A DNA stretch of 64,000 nt from Fulvia fulva. Its lineage: Eukaryota > Ascomycota > Dothideomycetes > Mycosphaerellales > Mycosphaerellaceae. The first letter of the stretch is position 1. Every line of letters begins with the position of its first letter. Under the pieces are notes generated by a model. It did not search any database and was not told the origin of the DNA. It was given only the letters and a program-made list of their open reading frames with translations. Where the stretch lies: contig NC_063012.1 in NCBI RefSeq assembly GCF_020509005.1, forward strand, positions 6,944,001-7,008,000, written 5' to 3'. The position numbers and the translations under genes are program-made. Of the stretch, positions 12,305-23,572 are shown piece by piece.

Positions 12305-13513
12305 GTGACTACGCTACTAATAGAGGTGTCGACCTCGACAACTAAGACACTCTATTCTACTTTAGTAAGTAGGCTAATATCCCCTTCTCGAACGCCGCTA
12401 CCTTCGGTACCTAGGCAAACGCTAACCCCGACACCGCCTACGCTCTTATTAACCGTACCGTCTCCTCTTTTCGCGAGACCGCCTAGTAGGTCGAGCAAGT
12501 AAATAACTAAGTAATATACCTTCAAGGTATTATAAACACCTTCTAGAACCTCGTACCGTACGCCGACGATAACCGCCGCTAGTACTTCTCTAAGAAGGTT
12601 AACGACCTAGACGAGTTCGATAGTAATAAGAGTAAGTTCGAGGCATTTAAGACATAGCTCACTATTAAGCTATTAGCTAATACCGACTACTTTCCGTAAG
12701 AAAAGGACAAGGTTACGTACGTCTTCTCCCTCCTTCGGGTAGACGCCGCGGCTTAGGTATAATACTATATCGATAACGCTACGTAGACTATCGGCTACCC
12801 GGACGTCCTTACCTTAATATAGGACCTCCGTACTGCCTTTAGTAATCTAGACCGTAGAGCTACCGCCTAGAACGCTATCTATAACCTCCTCTAGAAGAAC
12901 AAGAGCTTCGCCGAGTACCTCGCGGCCTTTAACCGCGATATCGGGTTCACCGGCTATAACGAAGAGACTAAGAAGAGCACTCTCCGCCGTGGCTTATTAG
13001 TAGAGCTTCTTCTAGCCCTCGAGGACAAGGACGTCGGTACTATAAGCTTCCGTAAGCTCGTCGAGACCTCCTAGCGCCTCGACTCTAACATAAAACACAC
13101 CGCCTCTCTCCTCGCTTCCCGTTCTTAAGGTCGTAAGCCTCGTAGTCCCGGAAGCTACTTCGCTACTCTACTAGGCGCCGCCGCTCCTACGGCTCTCCCT
13201 CCCGTCTCTATAGGTACCGCTATAGATCTTAGCGCTAGTACCGCCGTCCCTCGAGTCTAGGGCCTCGTTAACGGTAAGCTTACTCCCGAAGAGAAGCTTC
13301 GCCGTCGCTAGGCCGGACTCTATACCTACTACGACGGTCTAGGCTATATCGTAGTTAACTATCCGTAGCTCGCTACCCGTAACGCCTATAACCCGGTTCG
13401 CGGCGCTATCGGCGCTATCGAGCCTACTCCTACTACTCCCGCTAAGTAGGAAAAAGCCTAGGTCTTCCTTATCGACGCGATAAAGACTAAGAACAACGTT
13501 TACCGAAAGTAAA
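12305..13513 (+). pseudogene. Gypsy A gag (broken by RIP)
   Basis: The + strand encodes a retrotransposon gag core (about 12640-13090: FEAFKT, then SLLRVDAAA, FAEYLAAFNRDIG and RRGLLVELLLALEDKD) interrupted by TAG/TAA at Gln/Trp positions. Near the C-terminus, 13321-13362, a CX2CX4HX4C zinc knuckle is recognisable by spacing, but all four ligand codons now read Tyr (TAT/TAC), as expected from TGC or CAC after RIP. Gag would have packaged the element RNA into particles. The original start codon is uncertain; the short open frame at 12305 begins with GTG and is not in the main gag frame. Confidence 0.8.
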
Positions 13514-13529
13514 GAGAGGAAAGAAGTTG

Positions 13530-14542
13530 AGGATCAATATAGTATAGCTAGACCTATACGACGAGACGGGTAAGGACTACGCTTATAAACCGTTCGTTAC
13601 GAATGTAAATATCGGCTCAAAGAAACTCTCTTCTTCCAATCTTACTCTTATAGACACTAGCGTACTAGGCGAGTCTTTTATAGACTATAAACTCGCGACC
13701 TCTCTTAACCTCGAACCCTAGGAACTAAAGTACCCTCGTACCCTTAAACTCTTTAACGGCACGGAGACTACTACTAGTAAGATTACTTATGTTATATACA
13801 CGTTAATCACCCTCGGAGGCAAGCGTATGTCGATTACTAGCTTTCTTACGTCCCTACCGTATTAGAAGTTTATCCTCGGCCTCCCCTAGTTTAGACGATA
13901 CTAACCTATTATCGACTAGACTTCCCTTACTATTAGCTTCCCTCTAGAAGCTCCTCCGGTACCTCCGCCTTCTCCGCCGCCTTAGCGCGGTCCTAAGTAT
14001 ACTAAGATCTTCTAGGTAAACGCCGCTACCTTTACTACTACTACTAAGTAGCCTAAAGCTTAAGTCTTCGCCACCTCTCTCCGCGATATCGACATCGCCC
14101 TCGAGAAGCTCGATAAGAAGCGTATACCTACCGACCCTACTACGAAGGTCCCTCCTTAGGCATAGTATATCCTCTACGTATTCGATACTAAAGCCGTAGA
14201 CAAGCTACCTCCTTATCGCCCTTACGACTATAAGATTGAGCTAGAAGAAGGTATAGAGACACCGTTCGGACCGCTATATTCTATGTCCCGAGAAGAGCTT
14301 ATCGTCCTTAAGAGATACCTCGAAGAGAACCTAAAGAAGGGGTTTATTCGAGCGAGCCGTTCTAGCGCTAGTAGTCCCGTTATGTTCGTTAAGAAGCCCG
14401 GCGGTAGCCTACGCTTCTACGTAGACTACCGAGGCTTAAACGCTATTATAAAGAAGAACAGCTACCTAATACCGTTGATTTAGGAGACGCTCGAGCGCCT
14501 CTCTAAGGCTAAGTACTTTACTAAGCTCGATATTATTACTAC
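13530..14542 (+). pseudogene. Gypsy A pol, 5' part: protease and start of reverse transcriptase (broken)
   Basis: An aspartic protease-like LIDTSVLGESFIDY motif lies at about 13650-13690. The reverse transcriptase N-terminal region follows at 14280-14540 ([23 protein letters not shown], then SYLIPLI and [11 protein letters not shown]). The frame stops at 14542, where the Copia LTR begins; the protein resumes at 20083 with the TFYKLRI block, so the insertion splits the RT palm. One internal stretch (14283-14483) remains open for 66 codons, but this is a fragment, not a gene. Confidence 0.85.
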
Positions 14543-14776
14543 TATTAAATAGGTACGAGTTACGTAGTAGTAGAAGACGGCGGATTATATAAAAGACGAA
14601 GAAGGACCTAATAGGATAGCGTGTATCTATATATAGTATCGCCGGTGTTAGTATAGGTAGATGCTAGGTGTCCGGATGTTTACTAGCCTATAGGCTAGCA
14701 AACCCTAGTCACGTGATCTAGTTATATAATACACCCATACCTATATACTTGTCCTGCGGCCTATATGTTCTCAACA
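14543..14776 (-). repeat. Left LTR of the Copia element (3' LTR in its own orientation)
   Basis: It matches 19849-20082 over the full 234 bp. Nearly all differences are C/T or G/A at CpA/TpG, and they occur in both directions, so each LTR was hit independently. It includes a near-palindrome at 14678-14703 that is perfect in the partner LTR, and a CACGTG hexamer at about 14712. Confidence 0.93.
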
Positions 14777-14889
14777 CTCCTACTTAGGCCATATGGTCTC
14801 CTATAATCCCTTTACGTAAGCTAGAGCTACCTTATAAAGTTTTAGAACTACTAGCTATTAAGGGGCTTTATTAACCTATTAGTAGCTAT

Positions 14890-16312
14890 ATCCTTTATAT
14901 AGCAGTAGTCTACTACAATCTTCTTCTACTACTAGAGATGTCTAACATAGTTATATACAACATCAATATGCTTTGACCTTTTATATATATAGGCATCTTT
15001 GACAAGTGTTAAAGCGGCTTAGTTGTTACCTATAAGCTTGACTAGCCTTAGCTCGTTAACAGTGCCCCTGCTTGCCCTTATACTCGGCTAGAAAGAGCTC
15101 TTTCCTACTAGTTCTAGGCACCCCATTTCCCTAAGGACAGTAGCAAAAAATTGTGACTACTTTGCGGCTACGTTTATAGCTATAAACTCAGCTTCTATTG
15201 TTAATGTTACAATAGACTTCTGCTTCCTACTTATCTAGGACACAGGTGATCTATAAAGGAACCACACGTATCCTAGAATTGAGACTCTATCCACTTTGTC
15301 TATAGCGTAGTTAGAGTCCGAGTATCCCTAGAGATTGCCCCCTCCCTTTCTATATATAAGACCTAGGTCTAGGTACGACCGTAGGTATCGGGAGAGCTTA
15401 GCTTCTTCAAAGCCTTTATATACTACTACGAGGGATTAGTAACATATAAGCTAATTATTTTAAGGGGGAATGCTAAGTCTGGCCTTGTCATTGTCATTGG
15501 CCACATCTAGGTACTATTATAGCTCTAGTAATCCTATTTGTTGCACCTCTTATCTATAGGTGCCGTAGGCACTAAGTGCTCGTAGCTCTCTATAGGTGAG
15601 TAGGTTGGCGTAGCCTTCTCTCTAGCTATGTTCATCTTAGCTAAGTTAGCGTGGACATAGTGTCCTTAATCAAGCTTTAAAGTGCCTTAGGACCTATCTC
15701 TTGTAATCCTTATTCTAAGGGTCTTCGTAGGTTTACTAAGATCTTTAATCTTAAACACTTTTCCAAGCTTAGCCTTAAAACCACTGAACATCTGACAGCT
15801 TCGGAGCTGTAATAGGTATGTCATCTATATAGGTAAGGACTATAAGGTCTCTATCCGTATAGACAAGTAGGCATAGATCTACCTAGGACTAGGTAAATCT
15901 AATCTTCTCTAGCTTCGTAACATAGAGCTTGTTCCAGTCTCTAGCTACTTGCTTAAGCCTATAAAGGCTTCGTAGGACCTTAAACACTATGTTTAGAGGT
16001 GCTTCAACTCCTAGGGGTAGGATCATATAGATGTCTTTAAGGAGGCTGCTTTGGGTAAAAGCATTATTCACATCTACTAGGTACATCTCGAGATCTCTCT
16101 CACACACTACTACTATAGATACTCGGAGAGTATCATGTCTAATAGTAGGTGCAAAGGTCTCTTCGAAGTCAACCCTATATTTCTGTGAAAACCCTCTTAT
16201 AACTAGTCTTGCCTTGAACTTCTTAATAGCTCCACTAATCATTCTTTTCACATCAAAGACCCACCTAGAAGTAATGAGATTCGCACCATTTGGCGGTATA
16301 ACTACTTCCTAG
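14890..16312 (-). pseudogene. Copia reverse transcriptase and RNase H (broken)
   Basis: The minus strand encodes Copia-type RT: KARLVIRGFSQKYRVDFEETFAPT (start near 16220), MYLVDVNNAFTQS, SLYRLKQ and the catalytic YIDDI motif (about 15815-15830). Downstream is the RNase H region with EAEFIAI (about 15185) and KHIDVVYNYVRHL (about 14955). A 120-codon open stretch (15889-16251) survives, but RIP stops occur before and after it, including inside the RNase H part. In life the enzyme copied element RNA into DNA and removed the RNA strand. Confidence 0.88.
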
Positions 16313-16932
16313 GTGTTGTTGCTTACTAAGGCAATAAGTTCGTTCTCGATTGCCTCTCTCTATATATGTCCCTATTCGGGGTCTCCTACGGCTGCCTTAT
16401 AGGACTTTAGGATTAGCACTTCCTGCTGATAGGCTATGGCCTACCTAACAGTAGCAAATATATGTTCTTCCACGTCGTTCAGAATCTCCTCTACCTAGCT
16501 TATTGTAGGGTCTAGATGGAACATCTGGGCGATAAGAGCCTTATAGTGTTTAGCCTTATGCTCTTCAGAGTTATCATCTCCGTCCCCCCTTAACCTCTTG
16601 TTGCCTACAACCTAAGGTGGCGCTAGGTGTTTAGATAGGTCGAACTGAACGACATCTTCTTTTTCTTTCATTAGAGTACCCTGATCTCCAAACTTCTGGT
16701 ATTCCCTAATGTCCTTTAGGGGAGGGGGAAGTTGCATAGACAGCGGTTGCTGTGGTGTTGATGACTCGGGTAGGTTCTGTATAGATCCACCGTTATCGGC
16801 CTTCGACAGTGTTGAAACCGCCTCAATATTTTCTCCTAGCCTTCGTAACGGTGTTTCTGATAATCCCCTATCGGAAAATTTCGCCCTAAAGGGCTTCCTC
16901 CTAACAGGATTGCGCTGTGGCGCTCGACTCGG

Positions 16933-19344
16933 CTAGTTAGTGAAGGTGATACCAAGATCTATATCTCCCCCCTTCTCATTCTCAAACCAGTCGACGTGAC
17001 TATGCGCTTTTATAGCTTTTATGTCGGGATCCCAGAACAGCCATTGTTTTGTAGTGTTTGCTAAGTAGCCCACAAACACGGCTTCTTTTCCTCGGTTCAT
17101 CAACTTGTCTCTCCTCAAGCCTTGAGGTTGGGCTCTTGGGTCTACATAGACCACAGCTTTGCATCCCTAGACGCGGAAATGGTCGACTGACGGTACTTGG
17201 CCAGTAAAGGCTTCTTCTAGTGAAAGAGCAATACCATCAATGATCGGACCATTAGGCAGTCTGTTTCTGATCACAGTCTGTGCTTGCAAAGCTTCTGGCC
17301 AGAACTCAACTGGCATGCTAGAGTCTTCAAGCATAGCCCGGACTGTGTTCTTAGAGGCTTGAATTGACCTTTCCACAGGTCCATTCTAAAGAGAGTTGTA
17401 GGCATCAGTTGTGTCCATCTGAGTGCCAAACTCATTCTCCCACTCTTTTAGCAAGGCGAGAATTTCCTTTGCACCATCACTGCGGATCGCAGACAGAAAG
17501 CACCTTGACTGCCGTTCTGCCTAGACCTTCCAATCCCGTAGGGCTGCAGGAGCGTCGCTCCTGGCCTTCAAAGGGATTACCCACTTCTTCCTAGAGAAGT
17601 TGTCTACAATCTCAAGCCAATATTTGTATCCTAGCCTAGAGACTGCGCCCTGAAAAGGCCCACAGATGTCAATGGAGATGAGGGCCAGCCTCTCCCCTTT
17701 CCTCTCTGTGGCAGGTCCTTTGAACTTCCTCATGTTTGCAAGGGAGCAGACCTTGCAATTCTAGTGTTCAGAAGGAACAGGAATGGGATCTTTCTTGTCA
17801 GTGACTCTATGCAGGTTTCTTAGCAGTCCCTTGCCATAGTGTGCACATCTTCTATGCCATAGCTCCCACTGATCTTCGGACTCAGTGTTAGCCATAGCGG
17901 TACCGTCACGTTCTTAAGAGAGTATGCTAGCATGCTGTAGCTCAAGAATTTCCGAGATCGAGTGGATAAACGGTACTCCTCCTCGAAGTTTGGTCTGGAC
18001 AACGGGTTTACTAGACAAGGATTTTAGGGTGAAACTGGGTGGTTGGACAGCAAACTGTTGGCTGAACTGATTCCACGAAACAAGACTAACTCCAAGGCTA
18101 GGAACAAACAGGACATTTTCTAAGACAATTTGCTTTCCAGAAGGACCACCTATTACTGCACTTCCTATATGTGTAGCTTGTAGATAGCCACCCCCAACCT
18201 TGATCCACTTCCTCTTTTAAAGAGGCTTCAGTGTCCTGAATAGTGAATCTTGGTCAGTCATATGTGATGATGCACAAGAGTCAAGCAACCACTCGGACGA
18301 GGGGTACTTGCCTTTGGCTTCTACAGTGGAATGGGCAACCTCATCAACATCATCATCTTCTGATGGTATCTCAGAGTCTGATGCGTCTTCCTGGGTCGCA
18401 TGGGCCCTTGCAGGCTTACTAGAGGAGGCCTTTGGCTTGCGGCTCTCCTTCATCTGCTTTGCAAGGTCCGTCATCACCTTAAGGACATCACGAAGGTTTG
18501 GTGATGATGACCTCCTACGAGGTGGTGACGGTTGTCTCTTAGCAGGGTAGGTAACCCTAGCTAGTTTGTCCTTGTTCCTAACAGCCTGCTAAGCTGCAGA
18601 AAGGTGTGGGCACTTGCTCATAAAATGGTCACCATTGCAGAGATGGTACGTGAGCTTGCCCTAGAAACCCTTCTTAGCGAACATGGCTGTCCCTTGATGA
18701 ATCATTGATTCTTGCTTCTCCCTAAGGATTGCAAGAATGTCTTGTGGTGAGAGATTCACCTAGGCATCAATTGCATCGCGAATTGAGCCAAATGAGTCTG
18801 GCAGAGCTGCTAAGAGTTGCTAGATCTTTCTGTCCTCAGTCTTGATGTCTTGGAACTGAGGCGAGATTGAAACAGCCCTCCTTACAATTGAGCTAAGCTC
18901 CTGCCAGGCGTCATCTATTGACTAGTCCTCTGTCATCACGAAATTAGTGTATTGCTGAAGCAAACTTCTTCTAGTAGCGAGAAGTCTTCTCTTGTATTTG
19001 GCTTCAGCCTATTCCCACAACTCCTTCGCATGCCGGATCTCGTATATCATCTCTTAGTCATCTGTCGACAGATAGATGTACATCTCATACAGGGCCGTTG
19101 CATTGTGCCGTCTGTACGATGCCTTCCTTATCGCTTGATCTAAAGGAAGGGATGACTCCGATAATGTAGAGGGTGTCGCTATAGATAGGGTTGCAGCGGG
19201 AATGTCCGTAATGATGTCTTCGAGGACCTAGTCAACCTGCTTTGATACTAGGTGTATTCTCATCAGCTTGAACTATGTTTCGTGGTTCTCTCTTATCAGA
19301 AGAGGTGCTGCTCTCTTTCTTATAAACCCAGTCTCGTTCTCCAT
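16933..19344 (-). pseudogene. Copia gag, protease and integrase (lightly broken)
   Basis: The frame starts at ATG 19344 (MENETGFIRKRAAPLL) and runs with few stops. A gag domain (LLIRENHETWFKLMR, then LWE, LLAALPDSFG) is followed by a partial zinc knuckle (CNGDHFMSKC, about 18610-18650), a protease motif LLDSCASSHMT (about 18255-18290), a pre-integrase zinc module (LWHRRCAH ... CKVC, about 17740-17870) and an integrase core (DICGPFQ near 17660, RSDGAKE near 17480). Remaining stops are TAG at expected Trp/Gln positions. CA and TG dinucleotides are common here, unlike the rest of the island, so RIP was light. Confidence 0.88.
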
Positions 19345-19848
19345 TTTTGTAAGTTAAGGGACAGGTTGGCTGCCCTTAGGTAAAAGGATGTATTCGGTCG
19401 TACGCGATTAGATCGATAGGAGGTGAACCGAACGCGAGGTTGATAGTGGAGAGAATGGCTGTCTACTAGAAAGCGAGGAAAGTCGGTCGTAAGGATAGTG
19501 TTGGTGCTAAGACACTATAGCGTAACTCTCTTAGTAGAGGGGGTTTCTAAGACACTACGGCTCTCTTAGAATGAACAGTTAGTCGATGCGAACGCGATGT
19601 CCGGAGAGCGACTCTTCTTAGTAAGCTCGCCTACTTGTCTAAGGTATTAGTACAGGCTCCCTAACTCGGAGTCTAACAGTGCCTTACTAGGCTCTTTCAC
19701 GTCTTATATGCACCTATAGCACGGCTATAGCTTCCTGTACAAGGCGGGTGCGGCCTCCAGTCTGCCTTCCTTTTGTTCTAAAGAGGACTAACTCTAATAC
19801 GACTTTGTCGAGGGTGAAACACCGAGTTGCTAACCCGGGCTTATAACC

Positions 19849-20082
19849 TATTAAACAGGTACGAGTTACGTAGTAGTAGAAGACGGCGGATCACACGAAA
19901 GACGAAGAAGGACCTAATAGGATAGCGTGTATCTATATATAGTATCGCCGGTATTAGTATAAGTAGATACTAGGTGTCCGGATGTTTGCTAGCCTATAGG
20001 CTAGCAAACCCTAGTTACGTGATCTAGTCACATGACACACCTACACCTATATACTTGTCCTGCGGCCTGTATATTCTCAATA
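19849..20082 (-). repeat. Right LTR of the Copia element (5' LTR in its own orientation)
   Basis: This is the partner of 14543-14776. It carries a perfect 26-bp palindrome at 19984-20009, built of a 13-base arm GTTTGCTAGCCTA followed by its reverse complement. It would hold the promoter for the minus-strand Copia transcript. Confidence 0.93.
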
Positions 20083-22900
20083 GCTACGTTCTACAAGTTA
20101 CGAATAGTAGAAGGACACGAGTATCTTATAGCCTTCCGTACTCGCTACGGGCTATTCGAGTCGCTCGTTATACCCTTCGGCGTTTATAACGGGCCTAGTA
20201 CCTTCTAGAACTTTATTAACGATATCCTTTAGGAGTTCCTCGATCAGTTCTATACTACCTATATCGACGACATCCTAGTCTATAGCGAGACTAAGGAGGA
20301 GCACCGCGAGCACGTCTATAAGGTCCTTTAGAAGCTCGTAGACGCCGGCGTATAGCTCGATATCGATAAGTACGAGTTTAAGAAGACCGAAGTCAAGTTC
20401 CTTAGTTTAATTATTACCGTAGACGGCATTAAGATAGACTAAGAGAAGATCGACGCTATCGTCGAATAGGATACTCCTACGAGCGTTAAGGAGGTCTAGG
20501 GTTTCCTAGGCTTTACTAACTTCTACCGCCGCTTTATCTACGTATTCTCGGGCGTAGTACGCCCTTTAACGAAGCTTACGCGTTAGGGTAAGAAGTTTGC
20601 CTAGACCGACGAATACTAGGAGGCTTTTGACTTGCTTAAAGCAAAGTTTATTAAGAACCCGCTTCTATAGTACTTCGATTTCGAACTAGAGACCCGTATA
20701 GAGACTAACGTATCCGACGGCGTAGTAGGTAGTGTCCTACTATAACGCCGCTCGCCTAAATCTCCCTAGTTACCTATCGCCTTCCTCTCTTAGAAGATGA
20801 CCGCTACGGAGTATAACTACGAGATCTACGATAAGGAGCTTCTCGCTATCGTTAAAGCTTTTAAAGAGTAGCGCCCCGAGCTCGAAGGCTCTACTATACC
20901 CGTCTAAGTAAGCTCCGACTATAAGAACCTCGTCTACTTTATATAGAGTAAGCTACTTAATCGTCGCTAGGCCCGCTAGAGCGAGTTCCTCTCTCGGTTC
21001 AACTTAATAATCTCGTATACGCCCGGTAAGGCCAACTCGATAGCCGACGCCCTTACCCGCCGCCCTAGTAACTCTCTAGTTAATCGAAGAGGGGGCTAGC
21101 AAATCGTAGAGTAATAAGTCATTAAAGAGTATAACCTCTCTTCCGAGCTTCGAGAGTACCTATCGAACGGCTAGCCTACGCTCGCCGCTTCCTTTACTAC
21201 TCTTATACTCGCTCCTACCTACCTTAACGAGAGTAATAATAAATCCGAGCCTAAAGAATACGCCTCGGACGCTAAGGACTTGAACGACGATAAAGAGGGC
21301 TTAGTAACGACCGACGGCTTATCCGAATTAGGCTTTAAGGGGTTTAATAATAAGGAGCAATATAAAGGTATTATAGCACGAGTACGAATAGCGTACGATA
21401 CCGACCTAGGCGCCTAAGAGTTAGTTTAGGCCCTTAAATCTAGCGCGAGGATATTCCCGGGCTTCTCGCTATCTAAGTACGAGCTCTAGGAAGGTGTCGT
21501 CTACTTCCGTAAGAAGCTTTACGTACCGTAGCCCGAAGGCTCTAATATCCGAGCTAAGATTCTTCAAATCGTCTACGACTCCGCCTCTAGAGGTCACCTA
21601 GGCGTAGCTAAGACCTATAAGCTCCTCGCTAGGTATTACTAGTAGCCGTATTCCTAGAAGGACGTCCGCCGCTACGTACTAAACTACGCTACTTACCAAA
21701 GAGCTAAAGCTAACCGCTACCGCCCCTAGGGTCTCTTATACCCTCTCCCGGCTCCTAATCGTCCGTAGAAGTACATTACTATAGACTTTATTACCGATCT
21801 TCCTTACGGTAAGACCTTTAGCGGCGTAAAGGTAAAGGCCCTTCTAGTAATCGTAGACCGTTACTCTAAGGACCGGTATATAATCCCGTACTAGAGTATA
21901 ACCGTAAAGGAGACTACTCGCTTATTCTACAAATTCGTCTAGCGCTTTTAAGGCCTCCCGGATAGTATCACCTCTAATAGAGGCTCCTAGTCTATCTCGT
22001 ACTTCTAGAAGCGTCTATATACTATCCTAGGCATTAAGTATAACCTCTCGACTAGTTTTTAGCTATAGACCGACGGCTAGACCGAAATTACGAACGCTAT
22101 CCTCGAGTAGGTCCTTCGTTACTTCGTCGACTACTACTAGAAGGATTAGCCTTGCTATATCCCTACGGTAGAGTTCGCTACTCGTAACTAGGACTCGGAG
22201 ACTACTAGCTACTCTCCCTTCTATACTACGAGAGGTTACTACCCTCGTATAGGTATAGAACTAGAAGAGCCTCTCCCGCCTACCGAAGACGTAAACGAGT
22301 AAGTAGTAGACGAGGTCGCTACTATACTCTTATAGATCTATAAAGAAGTCCACGACGAGATAGTATACGTATAAGCAATCTACGAGGATCAAGCTAATCG
22401 TCGTCGCTAGCTAGCTCCCGACTACTAAGTAGGCGATATAGTCTACCTTAACTCTAAGAATATTAAGACGGACCGCCCCTCTAAGAAGCTAAGCTAGAAG
22501 AACCTAGGTCCTTTTAAGATTACCGAGCGTATTAGTTTATACGCCTACCGTCTAGCTCTTCCTAGGAACATAAAGATCTACGACGTCTTCTATCCCGTAC
22601 GCCTTTGGCCGTCGGCTAAGGACCTATTCCCGAACTAAAACTAAGATATACTAGGTCCTCCCGATAAAGTAGAAGTCGACGAGCCGGTTAACCTACCTTC
22701 TAACGACTATACCGTCCGTAAGATCCGGGGAATCCGCGTAGAGCCTAATAACATTAAAGGGCTACCGCCGATTAAGTATAAAGTCGAATAGTAAGGTTGC
22801 CCTAAGTAGGATACCTTATAGGAACCTATCTAATATATTATCTTTAATCGTTAAGTAATCGAAGGATACTACGCCCGCGTAGACGGCCTAGAGGTTAATA
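20083..22900 (+). pseudogene. Gypsy A pol, 3' part: reverse transcriptase, RNase H, integrase, chromodomain-like tail (broken)
   Basis: RT resumes directly after the Copia element with TFYKLRI and EGHEYLTAFRTRYG; the catalytic [10 protein letters not shown] lies at about 20255-20285. RNase H follows (YEIYDKELLAIVKAFK near 20820, then SRFNLIISYTPGKANSIADALTRR ending at 21063 in pieces). The integrase zinc-binding region (GHLGVAKTYKLL, about 21590) has its Cys pair changed to Tyr (NYATYQ). The core reads TIDFITDLP (near 21780) and NAILE after TDG (near 22070). A chromodomain-like segment lies at 22705-22830 (RKIRGIRVEPNNIKG, IKYKVE). Stops are at Gln/Trp. A chromodomain tail would have steered insertion to heterochromatin. 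Confidence 0.86.
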
Positions 22901-23053
22901 TTGGTAGGCTTTTCGAATCTAAGCTCTTCGACGGGGCTTACTAATAGTGTATCGACTATAATATTAGGCCTAGGCCTAGTACTAAAGCTAAACATCCTCG
23001 ATATATAGAACTACTACGGCTTCGTAGAAACTTAGCTTTGTTTAGGGGGCTAC

Positions 23054-23572
23054 TATTATAGTCTCCCTATAGAGTATATAGAAGGTAGGGACAGAAGAGC
23101 CTTAGAGTACTTAGAAGTCGTTAAGAAGTAAAAGTCTAGCTTAGTATATAAGCGCTAAGGATTATATACCCCGTAACATTTACTACGGGACCTAGCTCTC
23201 CAAATTCACTACTCTACTAAACCTTAATAGATTCACTTCGGCTCGTGACTATATAACTTACGGTACTCCCGCGAGCACCCGCGACTACGCTAGACCCTAG
23301 AAGAAGTACGTAGAAGACTCGGAACGTAGGGTAGGTTAGAATAAGGTTTTAAGCAAAGCTATTAAGCGCGGCTTCGTACGGGTTAGCTCTATTAATACGG
23401 GGACACGTACTCGCGAGGGTCGCGTATAAGTATCTAGCCTTCCCTAGGCCTCTCTTACTTTCTTCGTCTTTCGTTTTATATAGCAATTATACTATACCCT
23501 TTATATCTACACTTCGTACCTATATTCTCGCTTTTACTCTTATATCTTATAGGCTAGGCTCTCGCCCTAACA
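23054..23572 (+). repeat. 3' LTR of Gypsy A
   Basis: This is the 519-bp partner of 11740-12258. It begins TATTATAG (TpG changed to TpA at the first dinucleotide) and ends CCCTAACA. It follows a purine-rich TAGGGGGC stretch that probably derives from the polypurine tract. The flanking AGTGA at 23573-23577 is the target duplication. Confidence 0.93.

Larger units (their letters stand above)
14543..20082 (-). mobile_element. Copia LTR retrotransposon nested inside Gypsy A
   Basis: Two 234-bp LTRs (14543-14776 and 19849-20082) flank, on the minus strand, gag, protease, integrase, reverse transcriptase and RNase H in Copia order (integrase before RT). LTR ends are TATTAAA...CTCAACA/CTCAATA, from TGTTAAA...CTCAACA before RIP. 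The 5-bp target duplication is ACTAC (14538-14542) and GCTAC (20083-20087); the mismatch is a TpG to TpA change in the left copy. Removing the element and one duplicate restores the Gypsy reading frame ([11 protein letters not shown]). The gag-integrase part is much less mutated than the rest of the island, so this is probably the youngest insertion here. Confidence 0.95.
11740..23572 (+). mobile_element. Gypsy element A (chromovirus-type LTR retrotransposon), RIP-degraded and split by a Copia insertion
   Basis: Two 519-bp LTRs (11740-12258 and 23054-23572) bracket gag, protease, reverse transcriptase, RNase H, integrase and a chromodomain-like tail, all on the + strand. A 5-bp target duplication flanks it: AGTAA at 11735-11739 and AGTGA at 23573-23577; the one difference is a TpG to TpA change, as RIP makes. 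Without the 5.5-kb Copia insertion and its duplicated site (14543-20087) the element is about 6.3 kb, normal for the family. In-frame stops at Gln/Trp throughout show it is dead. Confidence 0.93.

Noticed and set aside
14283..14483. 66-codon open frame with RT similarity
   Set aside because: A fragment of the broken Gypsy A reverse transcriptase, not an independent gene.
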